A stretch of DNA of 64,000 bases from Alloalcanivorax venustensis ISO4 (lineage in GTDB: Bacteria > Pseudomonadota > Gammaproteobacteria > Pseudomonadales > Alcanivoracaceae), in assembly GCF_015356855.1 (NCBI RefSeq), contig NZ_ARXR01000014.1:1-64000 (forward strand), in the 5' to 3' direction. This document shows positions 12,308 to 19,976 of this stretch, one piece after another (positions within the stretch are counted from its first letter, which is position 1; every line of letters starts with the position of its first letter). Both the position numbers and the translations under genes were made by a program. The notes beneath the pieces were generated by a model. It worked only from the letters and a program-made list of their open reading frames with translations, was not told where the DNA came from and ran no database searches.

Positions 12308-13297
12308 ATGTTGCGAATTTCCGTGGCCGTGTTGGCCCTGATGCCGGTGCTGGCCTTCGCCACCACCCTGAAGATTTCCACGCTGTATCCGGACGGCACG
12401 GCGGTGGTGAAGGCGCTGAAGCAGGCGGGCGACACCATCGAGCAGGAAACCGACGGCCGGGTCAGCTTGAAGATCTACCCGGGCGGCGTGATGGGCGACG
12501 ACCGGGCGGTGCAGCGCAAGATCCGCGTCGGCCAGCTGCACGGTCAGATGGCCCAGGGCGGAGCCTTCGCCGGCGCCTACGCGGACAGCCAGATTCTCAA
12601 CGTGCCGCTCACCTTTAATAACTACGCCGAGGTGGACGCCGCCCGCGCCGAGCTGGACCCGCTGATCCAGCAGGGGCTGGAAGACAACGGCTGGGTCAGC
12701 TTCGGGCTGGTGGACGGCGGCTTCGCCTACATCATGTCCGCCAACCCGGTGCGCAGCCTGGACGACCTGCGCGACCAGAAGCTGTGGCTGCCCTCCGGCG
12801 ACAGCGCCTCCGCCAACGCCGCCGACACCCTGGGGCTGTCGCCGATCGTGCTGAACATCGGCTCGGTGCTGACCTCGCTGCAGACCGGCGCGGTCAACGC
12901 CTTCGCGGCGCCGCCGGTGGCCGCGCTCACCCTGCAGTGGTACTCGCGGGTGGATTACGTCACCGACCTGCCGCTGCTCTACACCTACGGCCTGCTGGCG
13001 ATCCACAAGCGCCACTTCGACCGCCTCGCCGAGGACGACCGGGCGGTGGTGCGCCGGGTGCTGGAAAGCGCCTTCGACACCATCGACCGGGACAGCCGCG
13101 AGCAGAACAAGGACGCCTTCCAGGCGGTGCGCAACCAGGGCCTGGAGCTGGTCAAGCCCAGCGACGAGCAACGCGCCGAATGGAAGCGCTACGCCGACAA
13201 GGCCACCAATGAACTGGTGGAAGAGGGCGAGCTGAGCCGCGACATGCTCGACCGGCTGCACCGCATCCTTGAGGCCCACCGCGACACGGCCGAATAA
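12308..13297 (+). CDS. dctP: TRAP transporter substrate-binding protein (DctP type)
   Basis: The 329-residue protein starts with a short signal peptide (MLRISVAVLALMPVLAFA) and matures at about TTLKISTLYP. DctP-family features follow: EQETDGRVSLKIYPGGVMGDD, VGQLHGQMAQGG, and the LDDLRDQKLWLPSGD strand with the TSLQTGAVNAFAAPP segment that forms the ligand cleft. It would deliver an organic acid or related solute from the periplasm to the QM membrane proteins. GGAGAGAAGG before the ATG at 12308 supports that start. The ligand cannot be inferred. The next gene starts immediately after its stop. Confidence 0.88.
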   Translation: MLRISVAVLALMPVLAFATTLKISTLYPDGTAVVKALKQAGDTIEQETDGRVSLKIYPGGVMGDDRAVQRKIRVGQLHGQMAQGGAFAGAYADSQILNVPLTFNNYAEVDAARAELDPLIQQGLEDNGWVSFGLVDGGFAYIMSANPVRSLDDLRDQKLWLPSGDSASANAADTLGLSPIVLNIGSVLTSLQTGAVNAFAAPPVAALTLQWYSRVDYVTDLPLLYTYGLLAIHKRHFDRLAEDDRAVVRRVLESAFDTIDRDSREQNKDAFQAVRNQGLELVKPSDEQRAEWKRYADKATNELVEEGELSRDMLDRLHRILEAHRDTAE

Positions 13298-13792
13298 ATG
13301 CGCCGCCTGCTGTTCTGGCTGCACCGCTTCGAGGACGGTCTGATCGTCACCGTGCTGTTGGGCATGGTGCTGCTGGCGGTGGCGCAGATCGGCCTGCGCA
13401 ACTTCGGCGGCGTCAGCCTGGTGTGGGCGGAGCCGCTGCTGCGCAACGCGGTGCTGTGGATCGGCCTGCTGGGCGCGATGATCGCCTCGCGCAAGGACGA
13501 GCACATCCGCATTGATCTGGCCGCCAACTTTTTGCCGGAACGGCTGCTGCCCTGGGTCACCGGGCTGGTGGACCTGTTCACCGCGGGCATCTGCGTGCTC
13601 ACCGGCTGGTACAGCGTGCAGTTCGTGATCGAGGAATACCAGTTCGGCGCTACCGCCTTCGCCGGCGTGCCGAGCTGGCTGTTGCAGGCGGTGATCCCGC
13701 TCGGCTTCACGGTGATGGCGCTGCGTTACCTGGTGCTGTTCGGCCTGGGGCTGCGCGGCCGGCGGCCCAGCATGCGGGAGCCGGTGGCATGA
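13298..13792 (+). CDS. dctQ: TRAP transporter small permease (DctQ type)
   Basis: This 164-residue membrane protein has four predicted helices (about residues 14-32, 45-62, 85-105 and 125-150). It carries the DctQ pattern VAQIGLRNFGG, WAEPLLRNAVLWIGLLGA and RKDEHIRIDL. With the DctM-like protein it makes the inner-membrane part of a sodium- or proton-coupled TRAP importer. The ATG directly follows the dctP stop and its 3' end overlaps dctM by four bases, so the three are surely co-translated. Confidence 0.88.
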   Translation: MRRLLFWLHRFEDGLIVTVLLGMVLLAVAQIGLRNFGGVSLVWAEPLLRNAVLWIGLLGAMIASRKDEHIRIDLAANFLPERLLPWVTGLVDLFTAGICVLTGWYSVQFVIEEYQFGATAFAGVPSWLLQAVIPLGFTVMALRYLVLFGLGLRGRRPSMREPVA

Positions 13793-15078
13793 TCTGGATC
13801 GCCGTACTGGTGCTGCTGTTGCTGGCGCTGCTGGGCGCGCCCCTGTTCGCGGTGCTGCTGGGCGCCGCCGCGCTGGGCTTTTACACCCAGGGCTCGCCGC
13901 TGGCGGTGCTGCACATCGACATCTATCAGCTGTCGGATTCGGTGGTGCTGATGGCGCTGCCGCTGTTCACCTTCGCCGGCTTCCTGCTCAGCGAGTCGCG
14001 CACCGCCGACCGGCTGGTGCGCCTGAGCCAGGCGGCGTTCGGCTGGATGCCCGGCGGCATGGCGTTCGTGGCGTTGATCGCCTGTGCCTTCTTCACCGCG
14101 CTCACCGGCGGTTCCGGTGTCACCATCGTGGCGCTGGGCGCCTTGCTGTTGCCGGCGCTGGTGAAGGCCGGCTACCCGCGCCGCTTCAGCCTCGGCCTGG
14201 TGACCTCGTCGGGCAGCCTGGGCCTGCTGCTGGTGCCCTCGGTGCCGCTGCTGATCTACGGCATTATCGCCCAGCAGCTGTCGCAGCAACTGGCGATGCC
14301 GGCGGTGGAGATCGTCGATCTGTATCTGGCGGGGATCGGCCCGGCGCTGCTGATGGTGGTGCTGCTGTATTTCTATTGCCTGTGGGCCAACCGCGAGGCG
14401 CCGGTGCCGCGCCAGGCGTTCCGCACCCGCGAGCTGATCGACGCGCTCTGGGAAGCCCGCTGGGAGCTGCCGCTGCCGTTCGTGGTGCTGGGCGGTATCT
14501 TCTCCGGCTTCCTGGTGGTCAGCGAGGCGGCGGCGGTGACCGCGCTCTACGTGCTGTTCGCCGAGGTGTTCCTGTACCGCGAGATTCCGATGCGGCGGCT
14601 GCCGGGCATCACCCGAGAGGCGATGGTCATGGTGGGTGGCATTCTGCTGATTCTGGCGGTGGCCCAGGCGTTCGCCGATTACCTGGTGTACGCCGGCATT
14701 CCCGAGCAGCTGTTCCAGTTCATCCAGACCCATGTGCAGAGCAAGATCGCTTTCCTGGTGCTGCTCAACATTCTGCTGCTGGTGCTGGGCGCCTTCCTGG
14801 ATATCTTCGCCGCGCTGGTGATCATGGTGCCGCTGATTCTGCCGGTGGCGTTGCGCTACGGCATCGACCCGGTGCACCTGGGGATTATCTTCGTGGCCAA
14901 CATGCAGATCGGCTACATCACGCCGCCGGTGGGCATGAACCTGTTCATCGCCAGCTACCGGTTCCGCAAATCGATCACCGAGCTGTTCGCCGCCACGCTG
15001 CCGTTCATGCTGGTGCTGGTGATCGCCTTGCTGGCGATCACCTATATCCCGCAGCTGAGCCTCTGGTTGGTGCGCTGA
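13789..15078 (+). CDS. dctM: TRAP transporter large permease (DctM type)
   Basis: The 429-residue protein has about twelve membrane helices and typical DctM signatures: LMALPLFTFAGFLLSES near the N-terminus, the pore-region ALTGGSGVTIVALGALLLPAL, SGSLGLLLVPSVPLLIYG, and GYITPPVGMNLFIAS near the C-terminus. It is the transport subunit of the TatT-P-Q-M system. It overlaps dctQ by 4 bases (ATGA). A BIME pair follows the stop and no T-rich terminator is seen. Confidence 0.9.
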   Translation: MIWIAVLVLLLLALLGAPLFAVLLGAAALGFYTQGSPLAVLHIDIYQLSDSVVLMALPLFTFAGFLLSESRTADRLVRLSQAAFGWMPGGMAFVALIACAFFTALTGGSGVTIVALGALLLPALVKAGYPRRFSLGLVTSSGSLGLLLVPSVPLLIYGIIAQQLSQQLAMPAVEIVDLYLAGIGPALLMVVLLYFYCLWANREAPVPRQAFRTRELIDALWEARWELPLPFVVLGGIFSGFLVVSEAAAVTALYVLFAEVFLYREIPMRRLPGITREAMVMVGGILLILAVAQAFADYLVYAGIPEQLFQFIQTHVQSKIAFLVLLNILLLVLGAFLDIFAALVIMVPLILPVALRYGIDPVHLGIIFVANMQIGYITPPVGMNLFIASYRFRKSITELFAATLPFMLVLVIALLAITYIPQLSLWLVR

Positions 15079-15088
15079 AGCGGGCTCT

Positions 15089-15246
15089 TGTGGGAGCGGG
15101 CCCTGCCCGCGAAAGGAAGCGAAGCTTCCGGCAGGATCCCAGAGGTCTGTCTAAGGGCACCACGAACAGCGTCTCTGGAATCCTGCGGGGCAACCTTTGC
15201 CGGGTGGCTGGCGCCACCCTTTCGCGGGCGGGGCCCGCTCGCACAA
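15089..15246. repeat. BIME pair (forward + reverse) after dctM
   Basis: The forward unit (15089-15145) has variable stem GGAAGCGAAGCTTCC. The reverse unit (about 15173-15246) read on the minus strand has stem GGGTGGCGCCAGCCACCC and an extra inserted GGCAAAGGTTGCCCC before its tail. The pair lies between the convergent dctM and NYN genes. Confidence 0.9.
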
Positions 15247-15257
15247 GGTGCCTCTAG

Positions 15258-16058
15258 CTAGCGTTTGCGCTTGTTGCGGACCCGTAAGGCTTTGCTGCCG
15301 CCGCTGCCGCCGGCTTCCTGTACTTCGAAGCGGTTGGGGTGGGCTTTGAGCAGCTCGCTGAGTTTCTTGAAGCCGTAGAGGCGGGTGTCGAACGCCGGGC
15401 TGCGTTTGTTGAGGTTCTGCCCCAGCGCGCCCAGGTGCACCCAGTCCTCGTCGTCGGAGATGTCCTCGATCACCCGGGCGATAAAGTTGAGCGGCGGCTT
15501 TTCCTTGTCGCTCTGGGCCTTGGCGGCCTGCGCCTGGGCCGGCTTGTCCGCCGCCTTGCCGCCGTCGGCGCCGCCGCTCTTGGCGGGCGCCGGCTCTTCC
15601 GCGTCGGCGCGCAGAATCTCGGTGTAGATGAATTTGTCGCAGGCGGCCACGAACGGGTTTGGCGTTTTCTTCTCGCCGAAGCCGTAAACGGTGACGCCGG
15701 CCTCGCGCAGGCGCGCCGCCAGGCGGGTGAAATCGCTGTCGCTGGAGACCAGACAAAAGCCGCCCAGCTCCCGGGTGTAGAGCAGGTCCATGGCGTCGAT
15801 GATCAGCGAGCTGTCGGTGGCGTTCTTGCCCTGGGTGTAGGCGAACTGCTGCACCGGCTGGATGGAATAGTCCAGCAGCACCTTCTTCCAGCCGCCCAGA
15901 TTGGGCTTGGTCCAGTCGCCGTAGATGCGTTTCACGCTGGCGACGCCGTATTTGGCGATCTCTTCGAACAGGCCTTCGACGATGGCCGGTGGCGCGTTGT
16001 CCGCGTCGATCAGCACCGCCAGGTGGCGTTGTCCTTCAGCGGGGTTCTTGTCGTCCAT
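15258..16058 (-). CDS. NYN-domain nuclease-like protein with C-terminal LOTUS/OST-HTH domain
   Basis: The 266-residue protein has an N-terminal NYN (PIN-like) domain: HLAVLIDADNAPPAIVEGL with the first Asp pair, GKNATDSSLIIDAMDLLY, and CLVSSDSDFTRLAARLREAG with the last acidic cluster. A low-complexity linker rich in Ala, Lys, Gln and Asp (about residues 158-188) leads to a LOTUS/OST-HTH-like domain (WVHLGALGQNLNKRSPAFD, FKKLSELLKAHPNRFEV). These combinations bind and probably cut RNA. AGGTGG precedes the ATG at 16058; six codons upstream are also open. It lies 11 bases after the tetR stop and may be co-transcribed. Confidence 0.85.
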   Translation of the reverse strand: MDDKNPAEGQRHLAVLIDADNAPPAIVEGLFEEIAKYGVASVKRIYGDWTKPNLGGWKKVLLDYSIQPVQQFAYTQGKNATDSSLIIDAMDLLYTRELGGFCLVSSDSDFTRLAARLREAGVTVYGFGEKKTPNPFVAACDKFIYTEILRADAEEPAPAKSGGADGGKAADKPAQAQAAKAQSDKEKPPLNFIARVIEDISDDEDWVHLGALGQNLNKRSPAFDTRLYGFKKLSELLKAHPNRFEVQEAGGSGGSKALRVRNKRKR

Positions 16059-16069
16059 GGGGTTCCACC

Positions 16070-16660
16070 TCAATGGGTCATATAGCCTACTACCATATCA
16101 GTAAGACCGGCGGCGATGTCGTCCTCGCGCAGCAGGGCGTCGTTCTGGCTGGCGTGGCGCACCATGGTGAACAGCACGCTGTTGGCGACGATGAACACCC
16201 GCACCTGCAGATCCTCGATCGGGTAGTCGCGGTAGTGCTTGATGAAATAGAGCCGGGACAGCTCCATGAAGTGCTGCTGCAGCGCGTCGGCGACCCGGTT
16301 GGTGGGCAGCCGGTGCCAGTTGCGCACCAGCTCCAGGTAAAGGCCGTCGCGGGAGTGCAGCACCGCGAAGCCGAAGCGGATGGCGCCCTCCACGGTCTCG
16401 CGCAGGCCGGCGCTGTCCGCCAGGGGCAGGCGGCGCAGACCCTGGGCGATGTCGCCGGCGAGCTTGTCCATCAGCGCCTCGACCAGGGCGTCCTTGCCTT
16501 CGAAATATTGGTACAGCGACCCCACGCTGACCCCGGCGATTTCGGCGATGCGCACCGTGGTGGTGTGGTCCAGCCCGTATTCCACCAGCGCCCGGCCGGT
16601 GGCCTCGATCAGGCTGTCCACCAGTTGCCGGGAGCGCCGCTGGCGGGGATGTTTGCGCAT
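16070..16660 (-). CDS. TetR-family transcriptional regulator
   Basis: The 196-residue protein has an N-terminal TetR DNA-binding domain: RQLVDSLIEATGRALVEYG, then the helix-turn-helix TTTVRIAEIAGVSVGSLYQYF, followed by a helical ligand-binding domain of unknown specificity. It is divergent from the MpaB/DUF2236 gene. The space between holds a palindrome with arms AATGCGAATA and TATTCGCATT at 16699-16720, almost certainly its operator. Repression of the divergent gene and itself is inferred from this arrangement. Confidence 0.9.
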   Translation of the reverse strand: MRKHPRQRRSRQLVDSLIEATGRALVEYGLDHTTTVRIAEIAGVSVGSLYQYFEGKDALVEALMDKLAGDIAQGLRRLPLADSAGLRETVEGAIRFGFAVLHSRDGLYLELVRNWHRLPTNRVADALQQHFMELSRLYFIKHYRDYPIEDLQVRVFIVANSVLFTMVRHASQNDALLREDDIAAGLTDMVVGYMTH

Positions 16661-16698
16661 GGCGACTCCTGGGGTAAGCGACGCTGGAACGCGAATTG

Positions 16699-16720
16699 AA
16701 TGCGAATACATATTCGCATT
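16699..16720. promoter_or_regulatory. Palindromic operator for the TetR regulator
   Basis: A perfect inverted repeat with ten-base arms (AATGCGAATA / TATTCGCATT) and a two-base centre. It lies 38 bases upstream of the tetR start and 54 bases upstream of the divergent DUF2236 gene, where it would cover both promoters. Length and symmetry fit TetR-type operators. Confidence 0.75.
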
Positions 16721-16774
16721 AGAGTGCGGACATCGCAACAACCCCGATAACCGCCAGAGCCACCGGAGCCCGCC

Positions 16775-17995
16775 ATGAACGCGTCCGCCCAGCCGCCCGC
16801 CGTGCCCGAACGCGCCCGGCCCTACGCCAAGACCCAGGCGCCCACGCCGTACCTGCTGCGCCGCTTTCTGGGCCGCCCGCTGGCGCCCAGCGAGGCGGAG
16901 TACCAGGCGGCAACCGAGGGCCTGTGGCACGGTGACCCGGCCATGGACAGCCTCGTGGACTGGATGTACGACCACGGCACCCGCGAGGGGCGGGCGCTGT
17001 TCGAGCAGGCCCTGGAGCAGGGCATCGACGCGGTGCCGGCGGCGCCGGAACCGCTGCGGTCGTTCTTCGAACGTGTCGACCGCCGCCCGGACTGGGTGGA
17101 TCCGGCGTTGATCGACGAGGGCGCCCGCTTTATCCACCGCACCGGGCTTACCGCCACCTATGTGCTGCGCGATCTGGCGTTGATGGGCGGCTACCTGTTG
17201 TCCGGCTTCAACCAGTCGCTGGTGCTCACCGGTGCGCTCAGCCAGGGCACCGCCCGGCGCGTGGCGGAAACCGGCAAATGGTGGATCGACTGCACCGAGC
17301 CGGGTGGCCTGGACCGTTTCGGCGAGGGCTTCAAGACCACCCTGCGGGTGCGGCTGGTGCACAGCCTGGTGCGCCGCAACCTCAGCGGCCGCCAGGAGTG
17401 GGACGCGGCCCGCTGGGGCCTGCCTCTGTGCCAGACCGACATGGCGGCCACCTATCTGGGTTTCAGCGTGGTGATGCTGGGCGGGCTGCGCAAACTGGGC
17501 GTGCCAGTCACCGGCCGCGAGGCACGCGCGGTGATGCACCTGTGGAGCTACGCCTGCTGGGTGATGGGCGTGGACGAGCAATGGCTGGCGTTCAACGAAC
17601 AGGACGGCGCGGTGCGGCTGCACCACTGCCTGATGACCCAGAGCCGGCCGGACTGGACCAGCCGCGAGCTGGGGGCGGCCCTGGCCCGGGAGCCGCTGGA
17701 GCGGCATTTCAAGCGCTTCCAGGGCCCGCGCCGCCGGCTGCTGTACCGGCAGCATCTGAGCGTGAGCCGCTACTTCCTGGACCGGGAGAAGATGGGCCAG
17801 CTGGGCCTGCCCGCCGGGGTGACGCCCTGGTACCCGCTGCTCACTCTGGTGCCGCGCCTGCTCGGCTACAGCGCCCAGCGCTGGCTGCCCGGCCTGGAAG
17901 CCTGGCAACGCCGGCGCGGCCGTGACGCCCAGCACCGCGCTCTGGCCTCCATGTTCGGCGACGGTGAGCGCGCCGTCACCGAGCCGCCGCTGTAA
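16775..17995 (+). CDS. MpaB/DUF2236-family oxygenase-like protein
   Basis: The 406-residue protein resembles the oxygenase MpaB family (DUF2236), which includes the latex-clearing protein Lcp and fungal MpaB and is thought to be haem-dependent. Visible features are LWHGDPAMDSLVDWMYDHG, FIHRTGLTATYVLRDLALMG, TLRVRLVHSLVRRNL and HLWSYACWVMGVDEQWL, with several conserved-looking His and Arg residues. There is no signal peptide, although helices such as DLALMGGYLLSGF are hydrophobic. GGAG precedes the ATG. It is probably controlled by the divergent TetR protein. The substrate is unknown. Confidence 0.75.
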   Translation: MNASAQPPAVPERARPYAKTQAPTPYLLRRFLGRPLAPSEAEYQAATEGLWHGDPAMDSLVDWMYDHGTREGRALFEQALEQGIDAVPAAPEPLRSFFERVDRRPDWVDPALIDEGARFIHRTGLTATYVLRDLALMGGYLLSGFNQSLVLTGALSQGTARRVAETGKWWIDCTEPGGLDRFGEGFKTTLRVRLVHSLVRRNLSGRQEWDAARWGLPLCQTDMAATYLGFSVVMLGGLRKLGVPVTGREARAVMHLWSYACWVMGVDEQWLAFNEQDGAVRLHHCLMTQSRPDWTSRELGAALAREPLERHFKRFQGPRRRLLYRQHLSVSRYFLDREKMGQLGLPAGVTPWYPLLTLVPRLLGYSAQRWLPGLEAWQRRRGRDAQHRALASMFGDGERAVTEPPL

Positions 17996-18121
17996 GGGGC
18001 GGTGTTAATAGATAGAAAAATCTGATCAATCCGTTCTGCCCAGCCCTGTGCTTTCACCGAACCTTCAGGCGTACAGTTGCATCATCTTTTGCAGACGACT
18101 GCGAACAAACTGGAGGTTCCG

Positions 18122-18721
18122 ATGAAACGCATTCTGGTTCTTTACTATTCCATGTACGGCCATATCGAAGCCATGGCGGACGCCGTGGCCGAAGGGGCCC
18201 GCCGCGTTGAAGGCGTGCAGGTCGATATCAAGCGCGTCGCCGAGACCATGCCCGAGGACGCCTTCAAGGCGGCCGGCGGCAAGACCGACCAGGCGGCACC
18301 GGTGGCCGAACCCGGAGAGCTGAAGGACTACGACGCGGTAATCGTCGGTACCCCCACCCGCTTCGGCAACATGAGCGGCCAGATGCGCACCTTCTGGGAC
18401 CAGACCGGCGGTCTGTGGGCCAAGGGCGCACTCGCCGGCAAGGTGGCCAGTGTGTTCACCTCCACCGGCACCGGCGGCGGTAAGGAAACCACCATCACCT
18501 CCACCTGGACCACGCTGGCGCACCACGGCTTCATCATCGTGCCGCTGGGCTACGCCGACCCCGAGCAGGCGCAGATGGACATCAAGGAAGTGCACGGCAG
18601 CACCCCCTACGGCGCGGGCACCATCGCCGGGCCGGACGGTAGCCGTCAGCCCAGCGACAAGGAGCTGGGCCTGGCCCGCTACCAGGGCGAGCAGGTCGCC
18701 AAGCTGACCGCGAAGTTGTAA
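18122..18721 (+). CDS. wrbA: WrbA-type NAD(P)H:quinone oxidoreductase
   Basis: The 199-residue flavodoxin-like protein has WrbA signatures: [20 protein letters not shown] (FMN phosphate loop), [38 protein letters not shown] and the final helix [15 protein letters not shown]. WrbA proteins reduce quinones by two electrons in the cytoplasm, avoiding semiquinone radicals. The ATG at 18122 follows a GGAGG ribosome-binding site. A strong terminator follows the gene at 18757-18787. It stands alone as a monocistron. Confidence 0.93.
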   Translation: MKRILVLYYSMYGHIEAMADAVAEGARRVEGVQVDIKRVAETMPEDAFKAAGGKTDQAAPVAEPGELKDYDAVIVGTPTRFGNMSGQMRTFWDQTGGLWAKGALAGKVASVFTSTGTGGGKETTITSTWTTLAHHGFIIVPLGYADPEQAQMDIKEVHGSTPYGAGTIAGPDGSRQPSDKELGLARYQGEQVAKLTAKL

Positions 18722-18756
18722 TCCCCGAACCCAAGACGCTGATTCTTACCCCCCTT

Positions 18757-18787
18757 GCCGCTTCTCCCCCCAGAAGCGGCTTTTTTT
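18757..18787 (+). terminator. Intrinsic terminator after wrbA
   Basis: Nine-base stem GCCGCTTCT / AGAAGCGGC with a CCCCCC loop followed by seven T. It ends four bases before the stop codon of the convergent GNAT gene. Confidence 0.92.
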
Positions 18788-18790
18788 ATT

Positions 18791-19408
18791 TCAGATCAGG
18801 GGTTTGTGCATGCGCCAGCGGGTGAGGGCGACGCCGTCGCGTTCCACGGTTTCCTCGGCGTCGGGTTGGAAGCCGAGGAACAGGAAGAAGTCGTGGGCCA
18901 CCTGGCTGGCTTCGGTGACCAGGCGCTCGCGGCCCTGGATGCGCGCTTCGTCCTCGAGATGCTGGTAGAGCAGGGTGGCAATGCCCAGGCGGGCGGTGTC
19001 CGGGTGGACGTAGATGAGGGTGATGCGGTCGTCCACCAGCTGCGCGAAGCCGGCGGTCTCCTGCTGCCATTCGGCGACCATGGTCAGGCCCTTGGCGAGA
19101 TCCGCCGGAAAGGCCGGGTCGTCGGCGGCGGCGCTCCAGGCCCGACGCTGGTCAGCGTCGTAGTGATCGGCGGCGGTGACCAGAATGGCGTTGCGGAACA
19201 CCCGGGCCAGCGCCGCCGCGTCGCCGTCCCGGTAGGGGCGGATTTCGAACGGCAGGCCCGACGTTGCTGAATCCGGCGCCGGGTCGGCGGCCACGGCGGG
19301 TGCCGGCTCACGCGCGGGGGGCGGCGGATCGGCCGGGCGCGCCGGCGCGAACGAGGCGCCCGGCGCCGGTGACCCGCCGAACAGCCAGCGGCGCAGTCGT
19401 TTAAGCAT
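18791..19408 (-). CDS. GNAT-family N-acetyltransferase
   Basis: The 205-residue protein has a basic start (MLKRLRRWLFGGS), a proline/alanine-rich linker up to about residue 50, and a GNAT domain: FEIRPYRDGDAAALARVFRN, then ITLIYVHPDTARLGIATLLY (the acetyl-CoA loop, with R-L-G-I-A) and FFLFLGFQPDAEETVERDGV. It resembles the acetyltransferase_10 group seen in many proteobacteria. The substrate is not known. It is convergent with wrbA, with the stop just beyond the wrbA terminator. Confidence 0.85.
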   Translation of the reverse strand: MLKRLRRWLFGGSPAPGASFAPARPADPPPPAREPAPAVAADPAPDSATSGLPFEIRPYRDGDAAALARVFRNAILVTAADHYDADQRRAWSAAADDPAFPADLAKGLTMVAEWQQETAGFAQLVDDRITLIYVHPDTARLGIATLLYQHLEDEARIQGRERLVTEASQVAHDFFLFLGFQPDAEETVERDGVALTRWRMHKPLI

Positions 19409-19428
19409 GGCCGGGGCCGTGGAGAGTG

Positions 19429-19692
19429 CTATGAGGCAGGCTCTTCATCGGAGGCCTCCTTGAGTTGTTTTAGTTGTTGTTCTAATACCTGCAAGTACCG
19501 TTCCTGCTTGCGCAGCAGGGCTTCGGTGGTCTCCTGCTGGCGGCGCAGGTCGTCGGCGCGTTCCAGCAGTTCCTGCTGCTCGCGGGCGGCGGCGCTTTTC
19601 TCTTCCTCGGCGGCGGTGCGGTCTGCGTTACCGGCCAAGGCTGGAAAAGGTGACAGCAATGCCAGCATGACGATGAAACGAATGGAAGCCAT
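19429..19692 (-). CDS. Small secreted coiled-coil protein, unknown function
   Basis: The 87-residue product begins with a clear signal peptide (MASIRFIVMLALLSPFPALA, cleavage before GNADRT). The rest is a charged, continuous helix rich in Glu, Gln, Arg and Leu (REQQELLERADDLRRQQE, QVLEQQLKQLKEASDEEP), which predicts a periplasmic coiled coil. The ATG at 19692 is preferred over an upstream TTG because it puts the signal peptide at the start. No family was recognised. It sits just downstream of nothing in particular, and a BIME pair and the dpp terminator lie upstream of it. Confidence 0.6.
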   Translation of the reverse strand: MASIRFIVMLALLSPFPALAGNADRTAAEEEKSAAAREQQELLERADDLRRQQETTEALLRKQERYLQVLEQQLKQLKEASDEEPAS

Positions 19693-19754
19693 ACACAATA
19701 CGATCTAAGTGGGACCGGAAATTCCCGAGTCTATCAAGGCCTGCAGGAAGATGC

Positions 19755-19915
19755 TTGTAGGAGCGGGCCCCGCCCGCGAAAGGGTGGCTTCAGCCACCCG
19801 GCAGGATACCAGAGACGCTGTTTGTGCTGCCTTTAGATAGCCCCCTGGCATCCTGCCGGGAGCTTCGCTCCCTTTCGCGGGCAGGGCCCGCTCCCACAAG
19901 GTCCGCTCCCACAAG
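19755..19915. repeat. BIME pair (forward + reverse) between dppA and the coiled-coil gene
   Basis: The forward unit (19755-19815) has variable stem GGGTGGCTTCAGCCACCC. The reverse unit (19841-19900), read on the minus strand, has stem GGGAGCGAAGCTCCC, with an extra partial half (GTCCGCTCCCACAAG) to 19915. It lies beyond the dpp terminator. Confidence 0.9.
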
Positions 19916-19917
19916 CC

Positions 19918-19943
19918 AAAAAAAACGGAGCCCGGAGGCTCCG
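19918..19943 (-). terminator. Intrinsic terminator after dppA
   Basis: On the minus strand a CGGAGCC-TCCG-GGCTCCG hairpin is followed by a run of at least seven T. It is 34 bases past the dppA stop and ends the dpp operon. Confidence 0.88.
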
Positions 19944-19976
19944 CGATGATGGAGAAGTGTTTAGTCCGAAGCGGAC

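Noticed and set aside
12100-12618. Open frame running through the BIME pair into dctP
   Set aside because: It is composed of repeat sequence followed by an out-of-frame reading of dctP; no family resemblance or ribosome-binding site.
11168-15246. Regularly recurring GAGCGGGCCC repeats as a possible CRISPR array
   Set aside because: The units are kilobases apart, occur in both orientations and have no uniform spacers or cas genes; they are BIME/REP-type palindromes.
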